Of a DNA stretch of 64,000 nucleotides, positions 33,547-45,851 are shown piece by piece. Positions within the stretch are counted from its first letter, which is position 1. Each line of letters starts with the position of its first letter. The stretch comes from Callorhinus ursinus. Its lineage: Eukaryota > Chordata > Mammalia > Carnivora > Otariidae. The stretch covers positions 11,084,120 through 11,148,119 of the forward strand of contig NW_020312902.1 of assembly GCF_003265705.1 (NCBI RefSeq), read 5' to 3'. The notes under the pieces are model-generated. The model was not told where the DNA came from. It saw only the letters and a program-made list of their open reading frames with translations, and did not search any database. A program made the translations under genes and the position numbers.

Positions 33547-33563
33547 GAAAAAGACTAAGTATA

Positions 33564-34090
33564 AATACATATGAAAATAAATAAAAATCCAAATCTTCTG
33601 AGAATTCTTTATTTGTAGGAAGTACCAGCTGATATAGGACCTCTGGAGACAAAATTAACTTTTAGTAAATAAAGGAATATCAGTAATACCCTCAGCTCTG
33701 AAATAGGATGAGCTATCCCAGGCAGTAAATTTTTAAATGACTAGTTAATATAGGTTTCTCTTTGAAATATAGCCTGACTACTACAGAGTTCAAATTGTTT
33801 TAATAAACTTGATTCTGAACACTAGAATATTAATAAATTGAAGATAAGAAGTACTAAGTTGAAACCTAGTTAGTTACAATGACCACAGAATCTTAACAGC
33901 ACTATTATTGCCTGGGGTGCTGTAATCCCACAGCATAATGGAACAGGATGGTAAGAGTGTCAGACAACAGGAAAACCAGGAGCCCATGAACTGGATCCCA
34001 CACAGTCCTATTAACACAGACTACACTTAGATAAACACATTTTTTTTGGTGTTAAAAGCAAAATGTCAATTATATTAGAAACTGTATATT
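33564..34090. other. Unassigned non-coding sequence
   Basis: Nothing recognised. Confidence 0.4.
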
Positions 34091-34106
34091 AAATGAAAAA
34101 TCTCTG

Positions 34107-34237
34107 GTCTACCTGGGTCCCGGGATTGAGCCCAGTGTTGGGCTCCCTGCTTAGCATGGAGTCTGTTCTCCCTTTCCCTCTCCCTCTGGCTCCCTTGCTC
34201 ATGCTCTCTCTCTCTCTCAAACAAATAAATAAAATCT

Positions 34238-34271
<34 letters not shown>
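34107..34271 (+). mobile_element. Can-SINE, 5' truncated
   Basis: Begins within the B-box region ('gtcccgggattgagcc') and lacks the tRNA-like head, then runs through the pyrimidine tract to a long (AAAT)n tail with about ten units. A 16-bp duplication with two mismatches (34091-34106 and 34272-34287) shows that the head was missing at insertion, not lost later. Confidence 0.9.
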
Positions 34272-34273
<2 letters not shown>

Positions 34274-34287
34274 ATGCAATATCTCTG

Positions 34288-34629
34288 AATAGTTGACAGT
34301 CAAGGGAAATGAATTGTTACACTCCAGACACTGAGCAAATATGGTAGTCTCAGATCATGCAGCTGTAGTGGAGGAACAGCAGTGCTTTTGCATCAAGTTA
34401 GGGCAGAGCCTCTGTTGTTGAACAGACAAAGGATTGTAAAGAGCATTGAGGTACGGTACTTGGGCAAGCTTGGCAGCAAGGAATATCCACTGATAGAAGT
34501 CAGTGTTCAAAATACCAAAACAGGGTGTTAGAAAACTGAAGTTTGTAATATGAGAATTCACAGGAAAGCAAATTATACAACAATTTTTGAGTGTCACCTC
34601 ATAGTTTCTTAAAAAGTCAGGGATAATAA
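34288..34629. other. Unassigned non-coding sequence
   Basis: Nothing recognised. The 120-codon antisense open frame at 34355-34717 has no motif and runs into L1 sequence. Confidence 0.35.
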
Positions 34630-34840
34630 AACCTGTTACCTGACAATTATATTTTGGGAGTACCCCTAGAGAAACCTGCCCACGTGTGTGCACAAAGACA
34701 TCCATAAGAGTGTTCAATATTTATTTAAACATTGAAGCCATCTAGATTTTCATTAATGATAAATGGGTAAATAAATCAGAGTATGGCCACACAATGGGAC
34801 ACTCTTCAGCAGAGAACACACCTTCAGTAGAAGAGCATAT
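34630..34840 (+). repeat. Old L1 fragment, sense
   Basis: 'acctgacaattatattttgggagtacccctagagaaac', 'catccataagagtgttcaatatttatt', 'gataaatgggtaaataaatcagagtatggccacacaatggg' and 'cttcagcagagaac' match the L1 ORF2-end/3' UTR region of old L1s. It continues at about 35285. Confidence 0.65.
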
Positions 34841-34845
34841 CCAAG

Positions 34846-35280
34846 GTTGGGGGTTCCCCAGCAAAGAGACCCCAAGTCACACATTTCCCACAGGAAGTTT
34901 ATTAGGGATTGCTCTTAGGAAGGAGATGTTCTGCCGTGATGCAGTCACAGCAAAGTCCTCAGCTAATCCCATGTGGAACTCTGACATGGGGACAGCTTTT
35001 CAAAATTATCCAAAATTCAGACAAAGGGAGCCACAACTTTGTATCTTAATCAGCTGTTCAGTGGATAGTTGTTCCTGGGGAAGAGTCACCAGGTATACGG
35101 CAGACCCCTTTGGCTGAGGGCACCCCTTGGAGTGGGCATCCCCTGGAGATGGTGCCTCCTGCAGAGGGTCTCAGCTGAGAGCAATCACCAGCCAACATAT
35201 CCAGTTGCTGAGGGAAGGACTGGCTAGCTCAATTCTGGAAGTTCTGAAAGAAAATCTGAGCAGCATACCAGAGCATCCAG
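34846..35280 (-). repeat. LTR-like segment inside an old L1
   Basis: Read antisense, it carries a plausible LTR ending: AATAAACTTCCTGTGGGAAATG (complement near 34885-34905) followed by 'ggtctctttgctggggaaccccc'. It separates two parts of the same sense L1. I could not match its ends or a short duplication, so the family and exact limits are open. The 107-codon frame 34794-35117 crosses it and is spurious. Confidence 0.4.
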
Positions 35281-35284
35281 AATT

Positions 35285-35610
35285 GGCATATAATAACATG
35301 ATTTATTTCCTAACATAATGTTGATGCAAAAAGTTGCTTAAGAATACAGAAAAATGCGATGTAATAACTGTATAACATTTAAAAACATGAAAAAACAATA
35401 ATGTATGTTGTTAGACCTCCATAAAGAAGAAACATTCCATATAATAGTTACCAATGAGCACAAAAGGAGGTGTATTTAGATGTTCGCTACCTAGGTGTCA
35501 GGATGGCACATGTAATGACTCATACTATTATACAAATATTTATACATTGGATATATTTCATTGGAAAATCTTAAAAGTTTAATCTGAAAAAAATAAGATT
35601 TCTCATATAT
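35285..35610 (+). repeat. Old L1 3' part, sense
   Basis: 'atgttgatgcaaaaagttgcttaagaatacag', 'aataactgtataacatttaaaaacatg' match old L1 3' sequence continuing from 34840. Confidence 0.55.
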
Positions 35611-36079
35611 TTATCCATCCATGCATTCATTCTGTAAATATCCTTTTTTTTAACTGAGCTCAAACTTAGAAATAAGCCTTCTTCTAAAGGCTAAGAGAGA
35701 AATAAGAGAAGTACAAGGTATTTGTCTCTTACAGCTCAATAAATCTGGAGAAAATATGAACTAAGAGAAATATCAGATATTGTCAAGTTCGGGATATCCT
35801 AAAGAAATTCTATTAGATCATTCCATCTGAAGGCTATTATTAATGGTTGTCAGTCAATGATAAAGGATTCTGTGAAGAAATGAGCCTAGGAGAAATTCAG
35901 TGAAAAAATACGAAGTATGTTTCTGTGCTGCAGGAATTTTCAGAGCCTTTAGAATATTAATGGTTACTCTCTAAGCATAGATACAGGGGATGTTAGAATA
36001 CATTTTCTCAGGTTATTTTGATCACTGAATTCTTGTGAGTATTGCTTTGTCTTGCCAAACACATTTTGGCAAACACTAG
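35611..36079. other. Unassigned non-coding sequence
   Basis: Nothing recognised. Confidence 0.4.
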
Positions 36080-36175
36080 TCTGAGCCAATGCTATAAATA
36101 TGTAAAACAGGAAACTAAAGCATGGAGAAATGGAGTGATTTATCCAAGGTCACTCAGCTGATTAGTGAGTGATAC
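36080..36175 (-). repeat. MIR fragment, antisense
   Basis: 'aaacaggaaactaaagcatggagaaatggagtgatttatccaaggtcactcagctgattagtgag' is the antisense MIR core. Confidence 0.7.
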
Positions 36176-36589
36176 CAGAGAGCCAGCAAAGAGAAGAGAG
36201 AATGCTCATTGAAGAGCATTCGCCCAGATACATCTGAAAAACAGGCAGCCATTTTTTACAGCTTGTACATTTTACATCTCATGATGCTAATGAGAAAATG
36301 TGCCCATCCGTAAAACCAAATAGAGGGTAGTGTGCAATACGTATGACTTTTTTTCATATTTTTAAAGATGTCCATCATCATTAAACAGCAGACAGAAAAC
36401 CCTGAAACAGATTACGGCAACAACAATACTATTCTTCTGTTAAATACCTTTTAGACATCTGGAACTCATAGGAGTTGCTTAACATTGCTAATGGGATTAT
36501 CCTCTTGCATGTACATTACTTAATAATATGCATGTTGCTGTTAAATTATGTTAATAGATTGTCAAAGGAGAATGGGACCTTAGGGATCT

Positions 36590-36715
36590 CTTACTCTAAA
36601 CTTTAGTCACTTTTCAGAAATGGAAACTGAGACCCAGTTTGGGTAAACAGCAAGGTCAAATGACTATTTTGTGGCAACACTGGGCTTGAGACCCTGGGTC
36701 TCCATCGTTCTCGAG
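36590..36715 (-). repeat. MIR fragment, antisense
   Basis: 'cttttcagaaatggaaactgagacccagtttgggtaaacagcaaggtcaaatg' and 'gggcttgagaccctgggtctcc' match the antisense MIR core. Confidence 0.65.
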
Positions 36716-38066
36716 AAAAGTGCTTCCAGGATGTATGAGTGTGTATAAGAATGCCAGATTACTGGAGGTTGTTCATAGGGTGCCACACTGAGTTTTGATT
36801 TAGACTTCCATTAGGTTTTTCATGAAAGATAGTGATTCTAGAAATAAGGTGACTTGTCATCCCCTGGAAGCTAGGGCTCCTGTTTAAGGAAGCCAGAATG
36901 TGAGGACTTCGGCCTTTGCCATCTGAGTGAGGTGAGAGGTAGAGAATAGTTGTTTATTGCATGCATGAGTCATCAGACACAAATCCCTGCTGAAGAAATA
37001 TTTCCACATAGATCTTGCTTACCCCCTTCAGGGGGAATAATAGCTTGGCTTTCTTATCTATAAATGTCAACAGTGCTGCAAAGCATAAGTAAGAGCAGTA
37101 ATCAAAAGAAATATGAAGATGAACTAGCTCAGAACAAAAGAACGGCAGATGGCAGATTCAGCTTCTCCTTAGAATATACAGTGAAGGGAAATATTGAGGT
37201 GCATGTTGTTATTCTGATTTTTGACTATAGGGGAAAGGCAAATCCAAGAGTGTTGCTCCTCAGCCACTTAAACATTTGTCTCTGGGGAGGCGTGGCGTCA
37301 CCGAGAAGGCTCATAATGTAAGAGGAAGAACCACATGGACTCTATTAACTGCACAATAACTGGCTGCAGCTGCCTTACCACTGAAGTCCAGATTGATCCT
37401 GATTATAATACTTCCTTACTTCCTTTAATAATAAATGTGTCCATTTATCTGTAGCTCCTAGATTCTCTCACCTTGCCTCTCTACTACCAGTAAAATAAGA
37501 AAGCCCATCTCTAACTGGAGGACTTTCTCATGGTCATGCCTGACCTACAGAGGAAAGAAAACATAGATAACTTCAAGGTTGAAGGTGCTCTCCTTACAAA
37601 TATATTTATCATTTAAGGAGATGTCTTCTGAGCCTTCCCAGGGAATGTAGCTAGGTTATGTCATGAAGAATATTAAATATAATTCATTAAGCAGATCAAT
37701 AGCCAAATTTTATGTACCCAAGGTCAGGTTGATTGGTTACAGTAAAAAAGAAAAGAAAAAGAGAAAAATCCTGTCTTGAACAATTATGCATTTGGGAAAC
37801 AGGAAAGGACTACTGTGTTCCAGTGCAAGCCAGGAATCCATTGATTACTTGACGCTCAGATGCTCTTGTTTTATCAGAGGTCTAATGATACTTCATTTTT
37901 CCTAATATCTAAGGTTATCTGATAAGCTCAATGTTGTGTTACAGCATCTCTTAAATGATTTCAGTTTTCCCAGAACTACAAGTAGACATTTGTAAGCAAG
38001 TGAATCGATGACCTATGACAAAAGCCCTAGGTGTGGCCTCTATTTGTTGCTATAAATTTTTGGAGG
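36716..38066. other. Unassigned non-coding sequence
   Basis: No repeat or gene recognised. The 85-codon frame at 37064-37321 has no motif. Confidence 0.4.
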
Positions 38067-38071
38067 GGACA

Positions 38072-38449
38072 TGTATTAGTTAGGGTTCTTGAGAGAAACA
38101 GAACCAATAGGATGTCCAAAATTTGCAGAGTGCTCCAGCAGGCTGAAGATCCAGGGAGAGGACCCAGTCAAGAGCCGTTGTGGTAGTTCAAGTATGAAGG
38201 CACTCTGATGGTAAAATTCCCTCTTGCTCAGGGGAAGTCAGGCTTTTGTTCTATTCAGGCCTTAAATTGATTGGATGAAGCCCACCTGCATTATGGGGCA
38301 GGGAGGGACAATCTGTTTTACTCAAAGTCCACCAATTTAAACGTTAATTCCATTCAAAAACACCCTCATAGAAACATCCAGAATAATGTTTGACCATATA
38401 TTTGGGCACTGCACCCTGCTAAGTTAATAGATAAAAATTAACTATCACA
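38072..38449 (-). mobile_element. MLT2-like ERVL solo LTR, antisense
   Basis: It runs TGTATTAGTTAGGGTTC ... AACTATCACA on the + strand, which is the reverse of an MLT2-type LTR (TGTGATAGTTAATTTT...). 'gagagaaacagaaccaatagg', 'ttgattggatgaagcccacctgcatt' and 'aacaccctcatagaaacatcc' are typical. The ends are TG...CA. No matching 5-bp flank is visible, as expected at this age. It is an old endogenous-retrovirus relic without coding sequence. Confidence 0.75.
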
Positions 38450-39070
38450 GAGCCTTTTGGAATTTTGTTTTCCTTTACATCTGTAAGGACAGCCTTTGGG
38501 ATGTAGGCAATGTTGGGGTTCAGAGCCAGTGGCCAAAAGAGAATTCTTGAGATGTCTTCAGTGCAAAAAGTGGATGGGGACAGGACCCATGGGCAGAAAG
38601 AGCCGCACGGGGTTGTGATGGGTGACTGATTATATACTTACAAATCAGGACAGGGTTAGAGATAACAGGGTCCTCCAAGGTATTTTGGAAACAAGGTTTC
38701 CAGGATGCTGAGGGGGCTAGCTATTGTTAGGAAAAGGTCATTTATTGCTGTTTAGCAAAAACTCAGTCATGAGATCCTTCAGATGTATATTGGTGGGCCA
38801 GAGGATTGGGGGATGATTACCAACATGTATCCTGTGGGGTAGAGATAAAGGAAGTTTCCAAAGGAATATTTATATGTTAAAGTAAACTTATTGGGATCCT
38901 GGGGGCATCGGGCTAAGATTGCCTCTTGCCCTTAGCAAAGTATCCACATCGAGGCAACTGAGTCCCTAGAGGAATGTCACCCTGCCTGTTTCACGGACTT
39001 GTTGATGGGCTGTAAGTAGTAAGGAAATTTAACTTTTCTTTTGTCTTTGTTTCCCACATCACTTGTATCT
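38450..39070. other. Possible unidentified interspersed repeat
   Basis: 'ttggggttcagagccagtggcc', 'gacaggacccatgggcagaaagagccgcacgggg', 'gactgattatatactt' and 'ttgttgatgggctgtaagtag' read like a dispersed element or LTR, but I cannot name or bound it. Confidence 0.3.
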
Positions 39071-41768
39071 AACAGCTCTTGAAAGATCTGGAGATCTTGC
39101 TCTCTTACATACAGTTAGATGGGTAATTCAAGGAAAGTCCTGCTTTAGAAAGAATCACTCTAGTCCTACTGGCTGTGCTATTGCATGTTTGGTTTGGTTT
39201 GGTTTCTTGTTGGTTTTGTCTATCTTTCAAATGATGTGTATTTTGTCTGACAACTGGCTCTGATTTGGGAACCAGGCAAGGCATCCTGTCTTGGTGTGGC
39301 TGATGTTAAGCTTTTGTTAATCCATTTTTAATCTCTTTTAAGGATATATATAATCTCAAATTCTTGTCAGCTGCCCATCTAGCTTAAACCCAAGAATACA
39401 TCACTTTTAAGTCATCTCCACAAATCCTTGCAGATCAGAGTCCACTGAATGTTCTTTACCATAATGATATCCACCTTACTTTTCATGTTTATGTGCTATC
39501 ACCTGGCTTCTGCTATTCCAGAACCCTATCAACCCCATTGATACTAGGGAGCCCAATTTCCTAACAGTATCTCCTACTCCTCTCTGGCCTGCAACAAATA
39601 CCTGTGGCTGAACTTCTCACTAATGTCAATGGCTTCTTCACCAGCACATTCCTTATCATCTTAGCAGGGAGAATATCTTTGGGTCCCTCCTGAGGAGCAT
39701 AGCTAGATGATGATTTTTCAAGTTTTATATAATAGTTCCATTCTAGCTTTCCAACTTATGGGTCTTTTAATCTCCACACAGACACTATGCCAAAGCAGTT
39801 CTGGCATCTCTTCTATACTTACCATGGGCTGCTATTTTTTCTAGCCTTCTAAGAGTCATTATAGAAGCATATTAGAACCAGTTCCTGGGATGCTGGCCTG
39901 GGTGTGAGGACTTGAGATTCAAGAGAGTGCCCCAATAGACACAAAATCTACTTTTAGGTATAATTTCTCAGTTCCTGCCTGGATATATGATTCAGGTCTT
40001 CAGTATATGATCCCTGAGTATAATCCCTCTCTCTCCTTAGCTGGCACAGGATGCCCCAGTAAGGCCATTGTGAGACTTGCCCTTAGTTATTATTCTGATA
40101 TCCAGAGGGAAGACCCTGCAGGTGTCTGTCTCACTTGAAGTCTCCACATAGTCTTTGGCCAAAAGATGAGCTGTGGGTCTGTAACAAGGGGAAACAGTCT
40201 GCTTATCCAGGCCCAGAGGCTCCAGGGCAACCTGGAGTTTCAGTTTACAGGTAAGTCTAACCATATGTCCCAACCCAAGTCTAAGTTTTCCACTTACTCC
40301 CCATCAAGGTGCTGATTTGGGCATTAGAGACTTACCAAGCCTACAAATTTAGCCTTCTCTCAGGTTCGACTACTTCTATAATTAAGTCCAGTCCTTGGTG
40401 GTCACTACGGTTTGTTCTCTTGCCGCTGGGGAAGGACACTTTAAATGCTGCCATGTAAACCACCAGGATTTCCTATATTACCTTAAATTGTTAACTGGTC
40501 ACATTTGTCATGTTCTCTCTTTAGTGCTTCAGTGATGATCAGCAGCAATCTCCCAGTTCTACTGCCCTTTATAATTTCTATTTTTCCCTTACCACTCAGA
40601 TTCCAGCAATACCCCACAACCCATCCTATCAGTACCCTGCCCCTAGCTGAGCAGAGATAAAAGCTCCAGTTATTGCAGTGCTACTGCGTGCCTTGGGTTA
40701 CCAACATTCCCTTTCTACCATAATGGGTTCCTCATTGCCTGCTGGCCAATGAGTGCTCTAACTCCAGAATCCTTTTCTTAGAAGTACCAGCTGTCTTAGG
40801 TCAGATTTTCTAAAAGAAGCCTGCAAAATTAGAGTGCTTCTTTGAGAGGTTTAGTAAGGAAATGTTCCCGGGGAGAAACTAGTGAGTGGGGAAGGTACGT
40901 TAATAAAGAGAAGCCAAATTACAACTCAATTTCAGTTGAAAACCCATCCTTACTCTGAACTCATGAGAAGTACTAGATTCTAAAAAACTCTGATTTGTCC
41001 TAAGTTGACAAAAGAAAGTTGAGCTTTATCCCCCCCACCCTTATCAAGTATTTACTGGTTGTGAGCTGCCGCGGACCAGGCAGAGTGGTATAAATCCCTG
41101 GAATTTCTAGATGTCCATAAAAGCAAATGCCCCTTATAGCCCAAGAGTATACTCTAAAGAAAGTTATGGGTGGAAGCCCTTTGCAGGAAAGCTAACAGAT
41201 GCATGATTGCAGAAGAATAGTAAAGGGGATCTAAACAGACCTGGGAAGAGCACAAGCAGCATCTGCTCTACTTTGAAGGTTTTTCTGGCACCCAGAGAGC
41301 ACTATGGCACCATAGGCTCGGGTTAATACTCATGCCTGGGAATTTGCATGACATTACACGTTTTACATCCATATGTCTTTTGTATTCATGATATCCAAGT
41401 AGGAGAGGAAGAAAGATATTATGTCTTATGATTGATGAAGAAACACAGTTACAAGTAATTAAATTAGTTAAGAACCACAGATGGGTCAAAGCCCCAATCA
41501 TCTGACTCTGTCTACATCTCTGGTTCTCCCATTACTGGGTTCACCATAGTCTATATTTGAGCATCCCCCAAACATATTATTCACTTGTCCAAAGTAGCTT
41601 TCTCATCTAAAAGTCCTTTTACTTGCCAAACTTGTCAGTTTTCAACAAAATTTGTGTTCCCTAACATACCAAATATCGAATATTAGTGTGATCAACACTA
41701 TCCTAGGAGACACTGGTGACACAGAAGAGGACAAGAGGAACTTTTTTGTCTGTAAAGAGATTATGGTC
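39071..41768. other. Unassigned non-coding sequence
   Basis: The longest stretch in the window in which I recognise no repeat. Open frames are short (66-78 codons) and carry no motif. It is the best candidate for single-copy sequence here. Confidence 0.4.
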
Positions 41769-42215
41769 TGTTACTGGTTGAATTGTTTCCCTAAAATGAT
41801 ATGCTGAAGTCTTAAATTCCAGTACCTGTGAATGTGACCATGTGACCCTACTTGGAAATAAGATCTTTGCAGGTTTAATCAGGTTAAGATGAGGTCATTA
41901 GGGTGGGGCTTCATCCAATCTGACTGGTGTCTTTATAAGACAGCTGTGAAAGGATGCACTGGGGGAATCCCGTATGATGACAGCAGTGAGGGAGGTGAGT
42001 CAGCTGCAAGCCAAGGAACAAGAGCAGTGATGTCCTCCACTAGAAGCTAGGAAGAGACAGGAAAGGATGCTCCCCAGCCTTCCGAGGGAGCATGGCCCCA
42101 CTGTCACCTTGATTCAGACTTCTAGCCTCCAGAATTTGGATACAATTGAATGTCTATTTTTCTAAGCCTTCCAACTTGTGGCACTTTGCTATGGCAGCCC
42201 TGGGAAACCAGTACA
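41769..42215 (+). mobile_element. MLT1-like MaLR LTR, sense
   Basis: Order of landmarks: 'tgttactggttgaattgtttcc', 'tgctgaagtcttaaattccag', 'gtgaccctacttggaaataagatctttgcagg', 'taagatgaggtcattagggtgggg', 'gactggtgtctttataaga', 'cttctagcctccagaa', 'cactttgctatggcagccctgggaaaccagtaca'. Ends are TG...CA and the 5-bp flanks differ at one base (tggtc and tgttc). Non-coding. Confidence 0.82.
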
Positions 42216-43935
42216 TGTTCTATGTGGAGAGACAAGAATAACACGCATGCCAAGACCCAGCAGATGATGAGCATAAAAAGGGAACATTAAAAGACTTGCT
42301 GTAGAATCTTGAGTGTCCATGAGGTGTAGGTGCGAACTTTGCATAAGTCATTTGTTCTCCTTGAATCTGAAGTTGCTCAGGTAAGCTGTTCTCTTCCCTC
42401 CCACAGGTGTAGCACCAAGTCAAACAAAGGAGCAGTTAGGCAATGGAAAGTGAACAGTACTTCCCACTTAACTTCTGTTTTAACTGGAGGGGAGAGATTT
42501 ACATTATTACTTTTTAATTCGGGTGTAAAAGCAAGTCGCTTTCTATTTCTTTAAACATATTTCAAAAGCAGTCCAAAGATACAAAATGCTCTCTGGAGTT
42601 GGACTACATTTAACTTCTCTTTGCATATTTCCAGGAACTCACAGGCATTTGGTTTTTAAGGTTCTTTGCTTAACTGACAAACATTCCTATACCTGTGCCA
42701 TACTAAAGGGAAGACAGAGATAAATTGAGAGGAGAATATTGTTACAACACTTGGATGATGACAACTCATAAGGAAAAAGCAACACCACATTAAGAAGACT
42801 AAAATCGGTGCACAATTGTCGGAAATCACTTATGTCACTGGAATACTTTACCAAGTTCCCGTGCATAAAAGAGAGATGTTTGGACACAAGCCTTCCCTGA
42901 GAGTGAGAATTTCCAAATATATTCACAGTTGTCTCCCCTCAGAGTTTAGGTTTTGCTCCAGAGCCAGTTTCAGAAGCTTATATCAAATAAAAGATTTTAC
43001 TCAATCTGTAATGAATTGAGATTCATTCCAGCAGGTAAATCTCATTGAGGGAAATTACTTCCTGCAATGATATATGATTCATTCATTCACATCTATGAGC
43101 TATTTAGAGGAAATTATCCATGGGATTGTATCATTAGTTTAAAAGCTGCTTCAGTTGTTTTTCTGTCAGTATAATTTTAAAACATGTTAGTGTATTTGTG
43201 GGGAAAAATGTATTTGAAAACACATCTAGCTCTTTCCATATTGTTAAAATTGGGATATCAGAGATTTTTTTTTCATTTGTAACCAGTTTCATGAATAAAA
43301 TTGACAAGAGTTAGCCTTCTGCTATGTATATCACAAGACATAGTCCCTTGCTAATTCTTCTGTTAGAAAAACTTTTCTGAACTCTGCTTTAAGATTGGTC
43401 ATCTGGATATATCAATTCAGTTTCTAAGTTCCATATGGAATTTGAGCTACCATTCCAAATTCCAAATGGAATAGTTTTCCTCCAAGCCACATATGAAATT
43501 ATTTTTGCTAATAGGACAAAAATAGAAAATTATATCCATGAAGGAAATATTAAGACACTGGAGAAGTAAGCAATGGCGAGACATTAGGCCTACATAGCAT
43601 GTCATCTGGGTTTTCTTGATGGATTTTTAAATGTCAACAGAAGCAAGTAAATAAATATGTAAAGAAATACCCCACAAAAGGAAAGGATGGAACATTGAAA
43701 GAAAACTTAATTGAAACTTATTATGTAAGCTTTTCCTTCCAATAAGCAGAACATCTTTAGCTTTTATTCTGTTTGCTTTGTTTTGTTTTGCTTTCTTATA
43801 AGATATATCTGTTGGTATATGTGGGGGAAAATGGGAGTTTTTCTTTTTCTTCCCTAGACTATTGGTATAAAATTTAATATATAAAGTTTGTCTGTGGTAA
43901 ATAGTATATAGTTGATCTTTGCTTTTAAATAGTCT
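42216..43935. other. Unassigned non-coding sequence
   Basis: Nothing recognised. A local TTCCATATGGAA palindrome lies near 43430. Confidence 0.4.
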
Positions 43936-43939
43936 AAAA

Positions 43940-44483
43940 ATCTTAAACTTTCACTTGGAATAATTCACTCAGTTACAATTAATGTAATTAATGATATAGT
44001 GAGTTTGTAACTTCCACCTTTATTTTCTATTTGGTTTATGTTTGCTGACTTTTTTTCCACTTTTTATTGTCCTCATTTGAATTAATATATTTTAATTTAC
44101 TTTATTCCAGTAATGTGTTATTTTTTTATAATTTTTATTGGATATGTTGGAAACAACAGAATGCAATATAAAGCAAATTGCTTTATATATGTAATTCTTT
44201 GCTGATTACAACCTAATGAAAATCACTACTTTATCATTTGCTCTATTAGAATATCAACATTTTAAAACAGAATATACATTTTTTAAATTTTTCACTGGCT
44301 ATCTCTTTCTAAGTTAGAAATTTTCTTTCACATTGTGACTACTTTCTCAACCTAAGGTATTGAGAAATTAGTTTTGTTGTTGTTCTATTGAAGATAATGA
44401 CTTTTATTCGTTTTGTGTTGCATTTAATATTATTTCTTTCTTTTTGATTTTCAGCATTGTTTGCATAATATGCCAAAGTGTGT

Positions 44484-44526
<43 letters not shown>

Positions 44527-44840
44527 CATGTCCAGTGTTTGTTGAGCTCCTTTAATTTTTAGGTTTATATCTTTCATTAGTGTTAATATTTTTTCAAGCA
44601 TTTTATCTTCAGATATTATCCATTCTCTCTTCTCTAAATATAACTCTTCTTATTCTTATAACTTCTTGGTATGCCTCAAATATCTCTTACATTCTGGTTT
44701 CTTTCCATCTTCTACATTTTATAAAGTTCTATTTTGGAATTTGTTGGAATCGGTTAGATTTTTGAGTTCATGAATGCTTTGTCCAGTTAGTTGATAAATC
44801 CATTGATTGAATAGTTTTTCCTTTTCTTCCTCACTTCAAC
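43940..44840 (-). repeat. Old L1/HAL1-like sequence, antisense, with GT microsatellite
   Basis: 'gttgttctattgaagataatg', 'gtccagtgtttgttgagctcctttaatttttaggtttatatctttcattag', 'ttcagatattatccattctctcttctc' and 'cttggtatgcctcaaatatctcttac' resemble antisense upstream parts of old L1/HAL1 elements. Limits are approximate. Confidence 0.5.
44486..44524. repeat. (TG)n microsatellite
   Basis: An uninterrupted run of about 19 GT units. Confidence 0.97.
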
Positions 44841-44844
44841 TCAG

Positions 44845-45377
44845 GTATGAATTATATGCAATAAAATTCAACAATTTAAAGTGCATAATTCAGTGGATTT
44901 TGATGAATATATAGTTTTTTAACCATCACCTTAATCATTACATATAACATTTCCATCACCCCCAAAATATTTCCTGTGTAGCATTCATCTCCCCTTTCAG
45001 TCTTGGACTACTACCAGTATGATTTCATTCATTATAACTTTGCCTTTCCTAAAAATTTGTATTGATAGAATCCTATATTTGTATTGTATATCTGGCTTCT
45101 TAGTATATTCTTTTTAAATTTTAATAATGATCTTGAATATATCAGTCATTTATTTTTTATTAATGGGTAGCAAGCTCTTGTATGGATATACAACAACTTG
45201 TTTATCCATTCCCATGCTGATGAACATTTATGTCGCTTTCAAATTTGTCTATTATGAATAAAGCTATTATAAACATTTTTGCATTTTTGCATGAGTCTCT
45301 GCATGGATATACATTTTCATCCTGCTTAAGACAATAACTAGGGAGAATGTCTGGATCATTTCGTAGGTATATATATA
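44845..45377 (-). mobile_element. Old L1 3' end, antisense
   Basis: 'aattatatgcaataaaattcaacaatttaaagtgcataattcagtgg', 'accatcaccttaatcattac', 'acttgtttatccattcccatgctgatgaacattta', 'attatgaataaagctattataaac' and 'gggagaatgtctggatcattt' follow the antisense L1M 3' order. It stops where a second L1 tail begins. Confidence 0.8.
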
Positions 45378-45767
45378 ACTCCTTTTTTTCAGCTTTATTG
45401 ACATATAATTGACAAATAAAATGATGATATATTTAAAGTGTACAACATGATGCTTTGATATGAGTATACACCATGAAAGGGTTTCTATAATCAAATTAAT
45501 AAACATATCCATCACATCCCTTCACACATTTCCTTCTTATATTTTTTTTTGCTGATACTTAAATTCTACTCTCAGCAAATTTCAATTAAACAATACAGTA
45601 TTATGAACTATGTCACCATGTTATACATTAGATCCTCAGACCTTACTCATAACAGAAAATTTGTACCTTTTTATCAGGCTCTCTCCATTTAACCGAACCC
45701 CCAGCCTCTGGAAACCACCTTTCTGCTCTGTTTAATAAGTTTCCTTTAAAAAAAAAATTCCACATAT

Positions 45768-45851
45768 TTAAATTCAATTAGCCAAGTTACAGTACATCAT
45801 TAATTTTTGATATAATGTTCAATGATTCATCAGTTAAATAAAACAATAAAG
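45768..45851 (-). mobile_element. Ultra-truncated L1 3' end (about 84 bp)
   Basis: 'ttaaattcaattagccaag', 'ttacagtacatcattaatt' and 'tttgatataatgttcaatg' are the extreme 3' end of an older carnivoran L1 in antisense. An 11-bp duplication attccacatat lies on both sides (45757-45767 and 45852-45862), and the host L1 resumes at once afterwards. Confidence 0.75.

Noticed and set aside
34355..34717. 120-codon antisense open frame
   Set aside because: It has no recognisable motif, overlaps a sense old L1 fragment at its start, and has no promoter or splice context.
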